NCBI GenBank assembly: GCA_902827205.1
Contig: LR792634.1
Location: 310,001 to 374,000 of the forward strand
Reading direction: 5' to 3'
Length of the DNA: 64,000 nt
Origin: Methanocaldococcus lauensis
GTDB lineage: Archaea > AGJL01 > Methanococci > Methanococcales > Methanocaldococcaceae
In this document: one piece after another, positions 1 through 8,759 of the stretch
How positions within the stretch are numbered: position 1 is the stretch's first letter
How the letters are laid out: each line of letters starts with the position of its first letter
Made by a program: the position numbers and the translations under genes
The notes under the pieces: generated by a model
Told to the model about the DNA's origin: nothing
Database searches by the model: none
What the model saw: the letters and a program-made list of their open reading frames with translations, nothing else

Positions 1-137
1 TAGTCTTTAGTTTTTTCGTTAATCTCTTTGACAACCTGCATAACATTAACTCCTAAAGGACCAATTGCTGGTCCTAATGGTGGCCCTGCTGTAGCCTTAC
101 CTCCAGTAATTAAAACTTCTACGACTTCCTTAGCCAT
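1..137 (-). CDS. rpl11: 50S ribosomal protein L11 (5' part only)
   Basis: The first 45 residues of ribosomal protein L11 run off the left edge. The N-terminal sequence contains the family hallmark [18 protein letters not shown] followed by [11 protein letters not shown], which forms the start of the L11 N-terminal domain that contacts the GTPase-associated region of 23S rRNA. The ATG is preceded by a GGTGAG-type ribosome binding site. It is the last visible gene of a leftward cluster ftsZ, secE, spt5, rpl11, the usual archaeal arrangement in which SecE and Spt5 genes precede L11. Confidence 0.95.
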   Translation of the reverse strand, partial: MAKEVVEVLITGGKATAGPPLGPAIGPLGVNVMQVVKEINEKTKD

Positions 138-234
138 AATGTCTCACCTCAGTTAAAAAAATAAGGTATTATATTATGATGCGTAAATAAAATTAATATA
201 TGGAATATATAAAGTTATTCCTAATTAACTAATA

Positions 235-678
235 TTAATCTTTATGTTTTGAAACTATCTTAACACCTTCAACAGATAATGTTATTGGTATCGGAACCAT
301 AGCATTTTCAAGTTCTAAGGTAACTTCCTCTTTATTTTTATCTACTCTAATAACTTTAGCCCTTTCTCCTTTAAAAGGACCTGCAATAATTTCAACAACA
401 TCTCCTTTCTCAATATTTTCAATAATTTTCTTTGGAGTTAATAGTGGTTCAATTTCTTCAATGGCTATAGTCCCAGGAACTATTCCTCTAACTCTTGGCA
501 TTCTTTTTATTAATTCTTCTACATCCCCTTTTGTCTCTGCCTCAACTAAAACATACCCTTTTAAAGACTCAGTAGCCAATATTGAATAAACATTTAATTG
601 CTCCTTTTCAGCCCTACTTGCCATTAATTCAGCAATGTTTTTCTCCTGACCAACCATAGTTCTTACAGCAAAAATCAT
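235..678 (-). CDS. spt5: Transcription elongation factor Spt5/NusG
   Basis: A 147-residue archaeal Spt5. Residues 1-85 are the NGN domain (MIFAVRTMVGQEKNIAELM at the start), which with Spt4 binds the RNA polymerase clamp. Residues about 90-145 hold a KOW motif (GDVVEIIAGPFKGERAKV). Length matches archaeal Spt5. A GGTGAT ribosome binding site lies just before the ATG. It lies between secE and L11 and is probably co-transcribed with them, although gaps of about 100 bp on each side leave room for internal promoters. Confidence 0.95.
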   Translation of the reverse strand: MIFAVRTMVGQEKNIAELMASRAEKEQLNVYSILATESLKGYVLVEAETKGDVEELIKRMPRVRGIVPGTIAIEEIEPLLTPKKIIENIEKGDVVEIIAGPFKGERAKVIRVDKNKEEVTLELENAMVPIPITLSVEGVKIVSKHKD

Positions 679-789
679 AATATCACCTTAAATAGTTTAA
701 TTCAAAAATATAAATCATTTAGTATTTAGTCAAAATTAAAGCATAAAAAATTAAATAAAAAATAACATAAAAAAGTCTTTAAATTATTT

Positions 790-1020
790 TTATACTTTTG
801 GAGTGCTTGGAGGCTTTATTATATTTTTTATATATGTCGCAGGGACATGGATTATGTAACCAATTACACCTAATAATGTTATTCCCAATGCTGTAATTTT
901 AGCAACATTTATATATTCTTCCATTGTAGGTTTTTTAATTACTAACCAAACTCTTTTACACTCTTCAAGAAACTCCTTTAGTTCATCTATTTTTTTATTA
1001 ATGTCAATATCTATATTCAT
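790..1020 (-). CDS. secE: Preprotein translocase subunit SecE/Sec61-gamma
   Basis: A 76-residue single-span membrane protein. Residues 1-38 form a charged amphipathic cytosolic helix (DELKEFLEECKRVWLVIKKP); residues about 41-70 form the transmembrane segment (AKITALGITLLGVIGYIIHV). This is the archaeal SecE/Sss1 layout, which clamps the two halves of SecY in the translocon. The start has a strong AGGGGAT ribosome binding site. Only 10 bp separate it from the end of ftsZ, so the two are very likely co-transcribed. Confidence 0.92.
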   Translation of the reverse strand: MNIDIDINKKIDELKEFLEECKRVWLVIKKPTMEEYINVAKITALGITLLGVIGYIIHVPATYIKNIIKPPSTPKV

Positions 1021-1030
1021 TATTATCCCC

Positions 1031-2125
1031 TTAAATTTTTGGGATATTCAATAACTCTGTCTTTTTTCTTTTTATTCCAGACTCTCCAAACTCAATTCTT
1101 GATTGAACCCCTGTAACTACTAATAAAACTTTAACTGTATTCTCTAATTTTTCGTCAATAGTAGCTCCCCAAATTATTGTAGCGTTAGGATCTAATCTTG
1201 AAGACACTGTTGCTACTACTTCTTTTGCCTCTTCCAATGTTAAGTCCTCTGGACCCATAACATGAATTAAAGCCCCTGTAGCTCCATCTATATCTACATC
1301 TAACAGTGGGGAGTTTAGTGCCATATTTATAGCTTCTTTAGCTCTCTTTTCACTATCACTTTCCCCGATTCCAATCATCGCTAAGCCTCCATCGCTCATA
1401 ACTGCCTTTACATCGGCAAAGTCCACATTAATTAATCCCTCTTTGGTTATTAATTCTACTAACCCTTTTACAGCATTGATTAAAACTTCATCAGCCACTT
1501 TAAAAGCTACTTTTAGAGGCATATTTGGAACGATTTCAAATAACTTTTCGTTAGGTATTACAACTAATGTATCAGTATGTTGTTTTAATCTTTCTAATCC
1601 TTCCATAGCATTTTTCATTCTAATTTTACCCTCCATTTCAAAAGGTAGAGTAACTACTGCTACAGTTAATGCTCCAATTTTTTTGGCTATCTCTGCAACT
1701 ACTGGAGCTGATCCTGTCCCTGTTCCTCCACCTAATCCACAGGTTATAAATACCATATCGGAATCTTGAATTGCCGCTTTAATTTCTTCAGCGCTTTCTT
1801 TTGCCGCTTCTTCGCCAATCTTAGGATTACCTCCTGCACCCAAACCTCTTGTCAATTTTTTACCAATTAATATTTTTTTGTCTGCCTTAGTCCTTATTAA
1901 CTGTTGGGCATCTGTGTTAATTGCTATAGTTTTAGCTCCCTCTATTCCTTCTAATTTTAATCTTGTAATTGTATTGTTTCCAGCTCCTCCACAACCTACC
2001 ACAGTAATTTTAGCTTTAGTTTGTTGCAAATATTCTAACAACTCCTTATCTTCAGGAGATAGCTCTAACTCTTCAAACTCCTCAACTTTATTTTCTTCAT
2101 CTAATATTTTTTTCAAAAATTTCAC
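1031..2125 (-). CDS. ftsZ: Cell division protein FtsZ
   Basis: Tubulin-like GTPase that forms the division ring. The tubulin signature [10 protein letters not shown] is at residues 132-141, the VGCGGAGNN nucleotide-binding loop at 43-51, and the T7 synergy loop NVDFADVK at about 233-240. I place the start at a GTG (2123-2125) because a strong GGAGGT sits seven bases upstream. This gives 364 residues, the length I recall for the M. jannaschii orthologue. An upstream ATG at 2150-2152 would add nine residues but has no comparable site. It heads a leftward run into secE and spt5. Confidence 0.95.
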   Translation of the reverse strand: MKFLKKILDEENKVEEFEELELSPEDKELLEYLQQTKAKITVVGCGGAGNNTITRLKLEGIEGAKTIAINTDAQQLIRTKADKKILIGKKLTRGLGAGGNPKIGEEAAKESAEEIKAAIQDSDMVFITCGLGGGTGTGSAPVVAEIAKKIGALTVAVVTLPFEMEGKIRMKNAMEGLERLKQHTDTLVVIPNEKLFEIVPNMPLKVAFKVADEVLINAVKGLVELITKEGLINVDFADVKAVMSDGGLAMIGIGESDSEKRAKEAINMALNSPLLDVDIDGATGALIHVMGPEDLTLEEAKEVVATVSSRLDPNATIIWGATIDEKLENTVKVLLVVTGVQSRIEFGESGIKRKKTELLNIPKI

Positions 2126-2330
2126 GGTATAACCTCCATAATTTTTATTCATTATTTTTATTCATAAGACCTAAATAATTATATATGAATAATTTTATAT
2201 AGCCTACGAGTAATTTTACCATCTATAGCATTGTGCATCATAATTATTATTCAATTATAAAACTTAGTATAAAAATCTATTGGTTATATTAAATTCATAT
2301 AGGTACAAATTGTAGTGTTTGGTGATTATT
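2126..2330. promoter_or_regulatory. Divergent promoter region between ftsZ and top6A
   Basis: About 200 bp of AT-rich DNA separate the leftward ftsZ operon from rightward top6A. TATA-like stretches occur around 2180-2200 and 2270-2300. I see no clear operator or structured RNA. The end of the region carries the GGTGAT ribosome binding site of top6A. Confidence 0.5.
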
Positions 2331-3440
2331 ATGGTAAAACTTCCTGCTATTTCTAAAAAGCCAAGAGAAATTGCAAAACAAAAAATTATTGAATTGGCTA
2401 AAAAAATGTATGATGAATTAATGAAAGGTAAAAGGCCAAAAATAACAATGCCAATTAGAAGTTTATCTAATGCTGTATTTGATAAAAAAAAGGGTTCATT
2501 TACTTTAGTAGGTAAAGAAAAGGCAAGAACTTTAACTGTTAATCAGGCAAAAATCTTTGCACAAACAGCCAAAATGTTAGAATTTGCCAAGCAATTATTA
2601 GAATCTGATGATTTCTCAACGCTAAGAGAAGCTTATTACGTTTCAAAAAACTGGGGTGAAGCGAGATTTGATGATCAGCAAGCATCAAACAATGTTATTG
2701 AAGACTTAGAGGCGGCTTTAGGGGTATTGAGAGAACATCTTGGATTTATTCCAGAGGAGGATGGTTCTGCAGTAGTAGGACCTTTAAAAATTATTGAAGA
2801 AACTCCAGAGGGAGAATTGGTTGTAGATTGTACAAAATTAGGGACTGGAGCATATAATATTCCAAACGATGTAACTAAGTTGAATCTTGAAACCAATGCC
2901 GACTTTGTATTAGCTATTGAAACTTCTGGTATGTTTGCAAGGTTAAACGCTGAAAGATTTTGGGACAAACATAACTGTATATTGGTTTCTTTAAAAGGAG
3001 TGCCAGCAAGAGCTACAAGAAGATTTATAAAAAGGCTTAACGAAGAACACGATTTGCCAGTTTTAGTATTCACTGATGGAGACCCTTATGGATATTTAAA
3101 CATATATAGAACTTTAAAAGTTGGTAGTGGTAAAGCAATACATTTGGCAGATAAACTTTCAATTCCTGCGGCAAGATTAATAGGTGTAACTCCTCAAGAT
3201 ATTATTGATTATGATTTGCCAACACATCCTTTAAAGGAGCAAGATATTAAGAGAATAAAAGATGGTTTAAAGAATGATGATTTCGTAAGAAGTTTTCCAG
3301 AATGGCAGAAGGCATTAAAACAAATGCTTGATATGGGTGTAAGAGCAGAACAACAATCTTTAGCAAAATATGGATTAAAGTATGTAGTAAATACTTACTT
3401 ACCAGAAAAAATTAAAGATGAGAGTACTTGGCTACCTTAA
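2331..3440 (+). CDS. top6A: DNA topoisomerase VI subunit A (Spo11-like)
   Basis: Catalytic subunit of the type IIB topoisomerase. The winged-helix/CAP region carries the active-site tyrosine in REAYYVSKNW (Tyr103 with the chosen start). The Toprim domain shows the metal-binding glutamate in LAIETSGMF (about 197) and the DxD in FTDGDPYGYL (about 249-251). The length of 370 residues is normal. The start is the ATG at 2331, seven bases after GGTGAT; an in-frame TTG twelve bases upstream lacks a ribosome binding site. The partner gene top6B is not in this window. Confidence 0.95.
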   Translation: MVKLPAISKKPREIAKQKIIELAKKMYDELMKGKRPKITMPIRSLSNAVFDKKKGSFTLVGKEKARTLTVNQAKIFAQTAKMLEFAKQLLESDDFSTLREAYYVSKNWGEARFDDQQASNNVIEDLEAALGVLREHLGFIPEEDGSAVVGPLKIIEETPEGELVVDCTKLGTGAYNIPNDVTKLNLETNADFVLAIETSGMFARLNAERFWDKHNCILVSLKGVPARATRRFIKRLNEEHDLPVLVFTDGDPYGYLNIYRTLKVGSGKAIHLADKLSIPAARLIGVTPQDIIDYDLPTHPLKEQDIKRIKDGLKNDDFVRSFPEWQKALKQMLDMGVRAEQQSLAKYGLKYVVNTYLPEKIKDESTWLP

Positions 3441-3583
3441 AAAATAATATAAATGATGTTATTATTTCCGTTTCCTTCTACAATCTTCTGTTTTTATATT
3501 TTTTCATGTTTTAATGATAAAACTACTTTTTCCATTTTTATATAAATATTTAGATTAATTAATACAAATATCTAAAATAAAAA

Positions 3584-3673
3584 TGGCGCAGGGGCTGGGA
3601 TTTGAACCCAGGCGGGGCAAAGCCCCACTGGATCTCAAGTCCAGCGCCGTAGTCCTGGCTTGGCTACCCCTGC
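3584..3673 (-). tRNA. tRNA-Ser (anticodon UGA)
   Basis: The minus strand folds into a complete tRNA with acceptor stem GCAGGGG/CCCCTGC, discriminator G and an encoded CCA. The anticodon stem CTGGA/TCCAG carries loop CTTGAGA with anticodon TGA. A long variable arm (GGGGC-TTT-GCCCC) and the T arm CTGGGTTCAAATCCCAG follow. The long variable arm together with G73 marks it as serine rather than leucine. No intron is seen. A TATA-like stretch near 3710-3730 is the likely promoter. Confidence 0.97.
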
Positions 3674-3792
3674 TCATAAACTGTTAAGCACTATGAAGAA
3701 TATACTGATTTAGTATATATATTTTACGGTTGCATTATTTAAATATATTATAGTGTCAAAAGTATTAATAATATTCTAAGTAGGGGATTTTT

Positions 3793-4788
3793 TTGAAATT
3801 AAGATATATAGAATGTTATGTTCCAAAACATCTTTTTAGTGGGATGGATAATTTTTTAGAGAACTGTGAAGATATTATATGGTATAGTGTAGAAGAAACA
3901 AATAACTTTACGGTTATAAAGATATTAACAACACTGAAAAACACTGAAGTAATATTAGATAAACTTAATAAAGAATATGGAGGTTCTAAATTCAGAATTA
4001 TTGTGTTTGAGCCAAAAGCTACAATTCCTGCAGTAGAAAAAGATGAAAAAGAAAGTAATGAAGAAGATCCAGAAAAAGTCCAAGAATTAGAAAGATTGAG
4101 TCGGCAAGAAATATACAATAAAGTCTCAGAGATAGTACATTCTCCAAAGGAATACTATTTGATGGTAATATTATCAACAATTGTTGCTGTAATAGGGATA
4201 TGGAAAAATGATGTAGCAATTATTATAGCATCTATGATTATCGCTCCTCTTTTAAGCCCAAATATGGCATTGTCTTTTTCTATGGCAATTGCCGATAGAG
4301 ATTTAGCAAAAAAATCTTTAAAAGATTTAATTTTAGGCATTGGATTAGTAATAATATTATCAGTTTTTTTGGGGCATATTCTTCCAATATCTATAAAAAA
4401 CCCACAAATAATATCAAGAATGAACTTAGGGATTGAGGATATTATAATAGCATTATGTGCTGGTATCGCTGGTGCGTTGTCTGTAGTTTCTGACATCCCT
4501 TCTGTCGTTGTAGGCGTGATGATTGCAGTAGCATTACTGCCTCCATTAGTTGTTTTTGGATTAACCATAGGATCTGGATATTTTATTGAGTCTATTCCGA
4601 TTTTAATGTTATTTTTAATAAATATAATCTGTATAAATTTATCTTCAAGTGTTATTTTTGCAATATATGGAATTTCTCCTTATAAGTTGTGGGATAAAGA
4701 AGAGGCAAAGAAATTAACAATTTTTTCAATATTGGTTTGGTGTATTCTTTTAATTGTTGCAGTTGTTATAATATATATCTATTTTTAA
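3793..4788 (+). CDS. DUF389 family membrane protein
   Basis: A 331-residue protein with a soluble N-terminal half (about residues 1-110, including an acidic linker EKDEKESNEEDPEKVQ) and a C-terminal half with about six hydrophobic helices. The motif IIIASMIIAPLLSPNMALSF is the DUF389 (TIGR00341-type) signature. The function of the family is unknown; a transport role has been suggested only from its membrane topology. The start is a TTG preceded by AGGGGAT. It stands alone between tRNA-Ser and the EF-Tu-like gene. Confidence 0.8.
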   Translation: MKLRYIECYVPKHLFSGMDNFLENCEDIIWYSVEETNNFTVIKILTTLKNTEVILDKLNKEYGGSKFRIIVFEPKATIPAVEKDEKESNEEDPEKVQELERLSRQEIYNKVSEIVHSPKEYYLMVILSTIVAVIGIWKNDVAIIIASMIIAPLLSPNMALSFSMAIADRDLAKKSLKDLILGIGLVIILSVFLGHILPISIKNPQIISRMNLGIEDIIIALCAGIAGALSVVSDIPSVVVGVMIAVALLPPLVVFGLTIGSGYFIESIPILMLFLINIICINLSSSVIFAIYGISPYKLWDKEEAKKLTIFSILVWCILLIVAVVIIYIYF

Positions 4789-4881
4789 TTTTTTAACTTT
4801 GTTTGAAATTATTATATAGTTGGTAGAGTCATATAAATAGGGTTAAATAAAAAGTTTAAAAAATAATTGAATGGTGGTTAA

Positions 4882-5811
4882 ATGGAAGGTTTAACAGTAG
4901 GGTTATTTGGACACATTGAAGGCATTGGAAAAGAGTTGGGAAAAAAAGGAACATCAACAGATATAACTTTTTATAACTATAAACAGGGAGAAAAAGTAAT
5001 ATGCTATGTAGAACCTACGAGATATCCTGATAGAATAAATCCATTAATATATACAATAAATATGATGGATTATGCTTTAGTTTTTATTGATGAAATTACT
5101 GGAGAGTTAGGTGAAACTCTCTTAGCCTTAGATATGTTTGAAATAGACAAAGGCTTTTTTGTTTTAGGGGATTATGTCGATGTTGATATGCTAAAAAATA
5201 TAATATCACAAACTTCAATGAGAAATTTTGAAATATTAGAGAAGAATTTTATAGACATTAGAGAGAAAATAGTTAATTTAAATGTAGAAAGAGATTATGA
5301 TGGAAATGTAAAAATTCCTATAGACCACTATTTTACAGTTAGAAGTGTTGGAACTGTGATATTAGGTAAAGTAGAATCTGGAACAGTGAAAGTTCATGAT
5401 AATTTAAATATATATCCAATCAACAAAACAGTTATGGTTAGAAGCATTCAAATTCACGACAATGATTTTACAGAGGCAAAGGCAGGGAATAGAGTAGGTT
5501 TAGCGTTAAAAGGAATAACTACTGAGGAATTAGACAGAGGTTATATATTATCTGATAAAGATCTAAAAGTAACTAATGAGCTTGATATAAAAATAAATTG
5601 GAATCCTTTTAGACAGAAAGATGTAAAAGAAGGAGAGAATTATCAAATAATTGTAGGACTACAAAGTGTTCCTTGCTCTGTTGAAGAAGTTAATGGAAAT
5701 AATGTTAAATTAAAACTACAAAAAAATATTGCCTACGATGTTGGAGATAAAGTATGTTTAATAGATGGAAGTGCAAAAGTTAGAATAGTTGGAGTGGGAA
5801 CCCTAGAATAA
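4882..5811 (+). CDS. EF-Tu/SelB-like protein with degenerate GTPase domain
   Basis: A 309-residue protein with the three-domain shape of translation GTPases. Residues 1-130 resemble the G domain, but the P loop reads GHIEGIGKELGKKG instead of GHVDHGKT and no NKxD is present, so nucleotide binding is doubtful. Residues about 137-215 form an EF-Tu domain-II beta barrel (YFTVRSVGTVILGKVESGTV), followed by a domain-III-like remainder. It starts at ATG after GGTGGT. It is about 100 residues shorter than EF1A. It could be a non-GTPase paralogue of SelB or EF1A; its role is not known to me. Confidence 0.7.
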   Translation: MEGLTVGLFGHIEGIGKELGKKGTSTDITFYNYKQGEKVICYVEPTRYPDRINPLIYTINMMDYALVFIDEITGELGETLLALDMFEIDKGFFVLGDYVDVDMLKNIISQTSMRNFEILEKNFIDIREKIVNLNVERDYDGNVKIPIDHYFTVRSVGTVILGKVESGTVKVHDNLNIYPINKTVMVRSIQIHDNDFTEAKAGNRVGLALKGITTEELDRGYILSDKDLKVTNELDIKINWNPFRQKDVKEGENYQIIVGLQSVPCSVEEVNGNNVKLKLQKNIAYDVGDKVCLIDGSAKVRIVGVGTLE

Positions 5812-5893
5812 TAAAATTTTAATATTTTATAAAATTTATAAAATAATATTATAATTATAGTTAAATAATATTTATGTTAAATAATATTTATTT

Positions 5894-5965
5894 GCCCCCC
5901 GAGGCCCACGCTCTCGACGAGGCTGTGCTATGGATGAGAGAGGGTAGGATACGGGGGGAACATTT
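5894..5965 (+). ncRNA. Candidate H/ACA guide RNA in a GC-rich island
   Basis: This GC-rich island stands out from AT-rich DNA. The plus strand folds with a lower stem CCCCCCG (5895-5901) / CGGGGGG (5952-5958) and an upper stem CTCTC (5911-5915) / GAGAG (5938-5942). A kink-turn-like pair of GA elements (5916-5917 and GATGA 5933-5937) caps it. The fold is followed by A-ACA-TTT, placing an ACA box three bases from a plausible 3' end. The pocket strands are 5902-5910 and 5943-5951. This is the archaeal H/ACA pseudouridylation guide layout and matches the GC-rich ncRNA class (hgc RNAs) first found in M. jannaschii. The target is not established. Confidence 0.7.
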
Positions 5966-6034
5966 ATTTTTATTATCAATAATATCGATATATTTAAATT
6001 TATAAATGTAATTGTCCAAAATAAAAAACAAAAA

Positions 6035-6113
6035 TGGTAGCGGGGGGAGGATTTGAACCTCCGATCTCCGGGTTATGAGCCCGGCGGGATGGACCTGGCT
6101 ACCCTACCCCGCT
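6035..6113 (-). tRNA. Initiator tRNA-Met (anticodon CAU)
   Basis: The minus strand gives AGCGGGG...CCCCGCT with discriminator A and encoded CCA, anticodon loop CTCATAA, and T arm GGAGGTTCAAATCCTCC. The A1-U72 pair and the three consecutive GC pairs at the base of the anticodon loop (CCGGG/CCCGG) are the archaeal initiator hallmarks, so this is tRNA-iMet rather than elongator Met or Ile2. No intron. A TATA-like stretch near 6140-6160 is the probable promoter. Confidence 0.96.
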
Positions 6114-6264
6114 TCACCAACCTATGCAAAATTAATAAATAATGAAACTAATATATAAAAATTACGGTTTAGTGTATGATTATGACACTACCATAAATAT
6201 ATAAAAACAAAAGATTTATGATTTATAAAGATATTTTTATTAAGCATAATATTTTGGTGAAAGT

Positions 6265-7530
6265 ATGATTAGAGAAATCATTGATAAATTAAATCCAATT
6301 GTAATAGAAAAGGCAAATAAAATTTTTGAAGTTTCAAGAATCTTAAAGAAGTATGATGGAAAGCCAGTTTATATAAAAGATGTGGATGGCTTTGAAGTAG
6401 TTGGTAATATTTGTAGTAGAGAAACATTAGCAAAGATTTTCAATGTGAAAAAAGAAGACTTTATATTTTTTATGCTCGATGCAATGGAAAAAGAAAAAGA
6501 TGGAAAATTAATTAAAAATAATAAATTAAGAGAGAAGTATATTGAAGAAGAGCCAGAGTATATTAAAAAAATGCCAATTCCTACATACTATGAAAAAGAT
6601 GCTGGTCCATATATAACGAGTGGTGTTGTTGTTGTAAATGATGAAGATTATGGCTATAATCTATCAATTCATAGAATTTTAGTTAAAGACAATTATTTAG
6701 TTATAAGAATGGTAGAGCAAAGACATTTACATTTTTTATATAAAAAGGCATTGAAAGAAAAAGGTTATTTAGATGTGGCAATAATTATTGGAGTACATCC
6801 AGCAGTTTTATTAGCTGGTTCTACATCAGCAGATATAACATTTGACGAACTTAAATTTTCAGCATCATTGTTAGGAGGAGAAATAGAGGTTTTTGAGTTA
6901 GATAATGGTTTGTTAGTTCCTGAAGCAGAATTTATTATTGAGGGAGTTATCGTTGATAGGTTAGATGACGAGGGGCCATTTGTGGATATAACTGGAACTT
7001 ACGATATTGTTAGAAAACAACCAATTATTGAAATAAAAAAATTATATAGAAAAGAAAAGTCTATATTCCATGCATTATTACCCGGAGGAATAGAGCATAA
7101 AACTTTAATGGGAATGCCTCAAGAACCAAGAATATTTAAGGGGGTTAGAAATACTGTTCCAACTGTAAAGAATGTCGTATTAACTGAAGGAGGTTGTTGC
7201 TGGCTCCATGCAGTAGTGCAGATAGAAAAAAGAACAGAAGGAGATGGAAAAAATGCTATATTAGCGGCTTTTGCATCACATCCAAGTTTAAAACATGTGG
7301 TAGTTGTTGATGAAGATATAAATATATTTGATATAAATGATGTTGAGTATGCTATTGCCACAAGAGTTCAAGGTGATAAAGATATTATTATAATTCCTGG
7401 AGTAAAGGGCTCATCATTAGACCCCTCAAGTGACTTAAAAAATAGATTAACCACAAAGGTGGGAATTGATGCAACAATGAGTTTAATTAAAGGAAAGGAG
7501 CATTTTGAAAGGGCTAAGATTCCTGAATAA
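6265..7530 (+). CDS. UbiD-family decarboxylase (possible anhydromevalonate phosphate decarboxylase)
   Basis: A 421-residue UbiD-fold protein with the family block GPYITSGVVVVNDEDYG (about residues 112-128), the central AGSTSADITFDELKFSA region, the GPFVDITGTYD segment and the C-terminal KVGIDATMSLIKGKEHF. UbiD enzymes decarboxylate with prenylated FMN made by UbiX. In archaea with the modified mevalonate route, a UbiD homologue decarboxylates trans-anhydromevalonate 5-phosphate to isopentenyl phosphate. That role fits an organism that also has mevalonate kinase (at 50 kb) but is inference here. ATG with GGTGAA ribosome binding site; its end overlaps the convergent scpA gene by 17 bp. Confidence 0.85.
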   Translation: MIREIIDKLNPIVIEKANKIFEVSRILKKYDGKPVYIKDVDGFEVVGNICSRETLAKIFNVKKEDFIFFMLDAMEKEKDGKLIKNNKLREKYIEEEPEYIKKMPIPTYYEKDAGPYITSGVVVVNDEDYGYNLSIHRILVKDNYLVIRMVEQRHLHFLYKKALKEKGYLDVAIIIGVHPAVLLAGSTSADITFDELKFSASLLGGEIEVFELDNGLLVPEAEFIIEGVIVDRLDDEGPFVDITGTYDIVRKQPIIEIKKLYRKEKSIFHALLPGGIEHKTLMGMPQEPRIFKGVRNTVPTVKNVVLTEGGCCWLHAVVQIEKRTEGDGKNAILAAFASHPSLKHVVVVDEDINIFDINDVEYAIATRVQGDKDIIIIPGVKGSSLDPSSDLKNRLTTKVGIDATMSLIKGKEHFERAKIPE

Positions 7531-8185
7531 ATTTTATTATTAATTTTTCAAATAATTTTTCCTGAATTAACTCAACCTTACCATCATTAGCCAAGTATAA
7601 AGAAGGCAAAAGATATTTAACTCTCTCATCCTTTGTTTTAAACTTTTCCTGATATATAATTATCTTTTCTTTCATTAAATCTTCTAAAAGTTTTTCTATT
7701 ATATCAGAAATATCATCCTCTTCTAATAATTCCTCTACGATTTCTTCTACTTCTTTTATATCTTTTTCCTTTTTTCTTTTAGACTTTTTTACTTTTTTAA
7801 GTTCTTTTTCAATAGTTTTAATTAATTCATCTACAGTTATGGTTTTTTTACTTTTTTTATCTTTATTGTTTTCTTTATTTACACTTTTCTTAGTGTTATT
7901 GTTTTCTTTAATCTCGTTATCATCAATATAAAAATCTTCATAATCATTTTCCTCAATATTACATTCATTATATAAAGATTCTGATTTTAACCTTAAAAGT
8001 ATTCCCCCTACCAAAATTACATCAGCCGATAATCTAATATCAAATTTTTTAAGTTCTTTAATTTTAGTTATATAGTAATCTGCAATTTCAGAAATATTCA
8101 CATCCCAAGGATTTAAGTTTTTTTTCTCAATTCCTTCCTTAATCATTTTAACCCATAGAGAAATGTCAAAATTAGAATCAACCAT
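7514..8185 (-). CDS. scpA: Segregation and condensation protein A (ScpA, kleisin)
   Basis: A 223-residue kleisin-like protein. The N-terminal region (about 1-75; WVKMIKEGIEKKNLNPWDV and SADVILVGGILLRLKSESL) matches the SMC-binding ScpA domain. A lysine/glutamate-rich linker spans about 85-150 and the C-terminal 60 residues form the winged-helix segment. ScpA bridges SMC heads in chromosome condensation. ATG with GGGATAAG ribosome binding site. It is convergent with and overlaps the UbiD gene end. The low-complexity linker is typical of AT-rich methanogens. Confidence 0.8.
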   Translation of the reverse strand: MVDSNFDISLWVKMIKEGIEKKNLNPWDVNISEIADYYITKIKELKKFDIRLSADVILVGGILLRLKSESLYNECNIEENDYEDFYIDDNEIKENNNTKKSVNKENNKDKKSKKTITVDELIKTIEKELKKVKKSKRKKEKDIKEVEEIVEELLEEDDISDIIEKLLEDLMKEKIIIYQEKFKTKDERVKYLLPSLYLANDGKVELIQEKLFEKLIIKFIQES

Positions 8186-8199
8186 CTTATCCCTAATTC

Positions 8200-8660
8200 A
8201 GTAATTTATATTGTTTTTATATTTTAGGTCATTTATATATATCTTTGGTTATATCTGTCTATATAATGTAAAATAATTTATGCTTTTTGATAATCTTCCC
8301 TCGCTAAAAATTTTTATTTTTTAATTTAGGGGATTTTAATTTAATATTTTTAAATTTTAAAAGATTTTATTAAATTTCGGAGGGTCGTCTATTTTGATTA
8401 ATTTGAGTATTTGGTTTTATTAAATTATTGAGATTTTTAGGAGATTTTGGTAGTTTATTTTTATCTCTAATTTTCCCCGATAAAAAGGTTGATATTAAAA
8501 ATTTAAAGGATTTTTAAGCAAATAAATAAAAATAGAAAAGTTTATATATAAGTTCGGAGGTATATAAATAACAAGGGTTACTGACCCTCCAAACTATAAC
8601 CCCCTAACAAAGAAGCATAATAAAGTAATTTTAAAAGTTTATTTCTTCAAATTATGCCCT
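8200..8660 (+). promoter_or_regulatory. CRISPR leader and array promoter
   Basis: About 460 bp of very AT-rich non-coding DNA end directly at the first CRISPR repeat. A TATA box (TTTATATATAAG) lies near 8538-8550, placing transcription start about 90 bp before the first repeat. A small inverted repeat (CGGAGG near 8553, CCTCC near 8586) sits downstream. The same TATA-AGTTCG-AG-TAT-AAATAA arrangement recurs at 42.5 kb. The terminal repeat at the opposite end of the array is degenerate, which confirms that this side is the leader. Confidence 0.8.
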
Positions 8661-8759
8661 GTCTAAAATCAGACCCCCAAGGGGATGGAAACGCAAAGGA
8701 AGGTCCTCTAAGCCGACTCGATGAAGTGTCTAAAATCAGACCCCCAAGGGGATGGAAAC

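Noticed and set aside
2675-3073. A 132-codon minus-strand frame within top6A
   Set aside because: It is the antisense shadow of a strongly conserved coding region.
3445-3530. C/D box RNA between top6A and tRNA-Ser (ATGATGT ... CTG)
   Set aside because: Box C is imperfect and no convincing box D, C' or D' is present.
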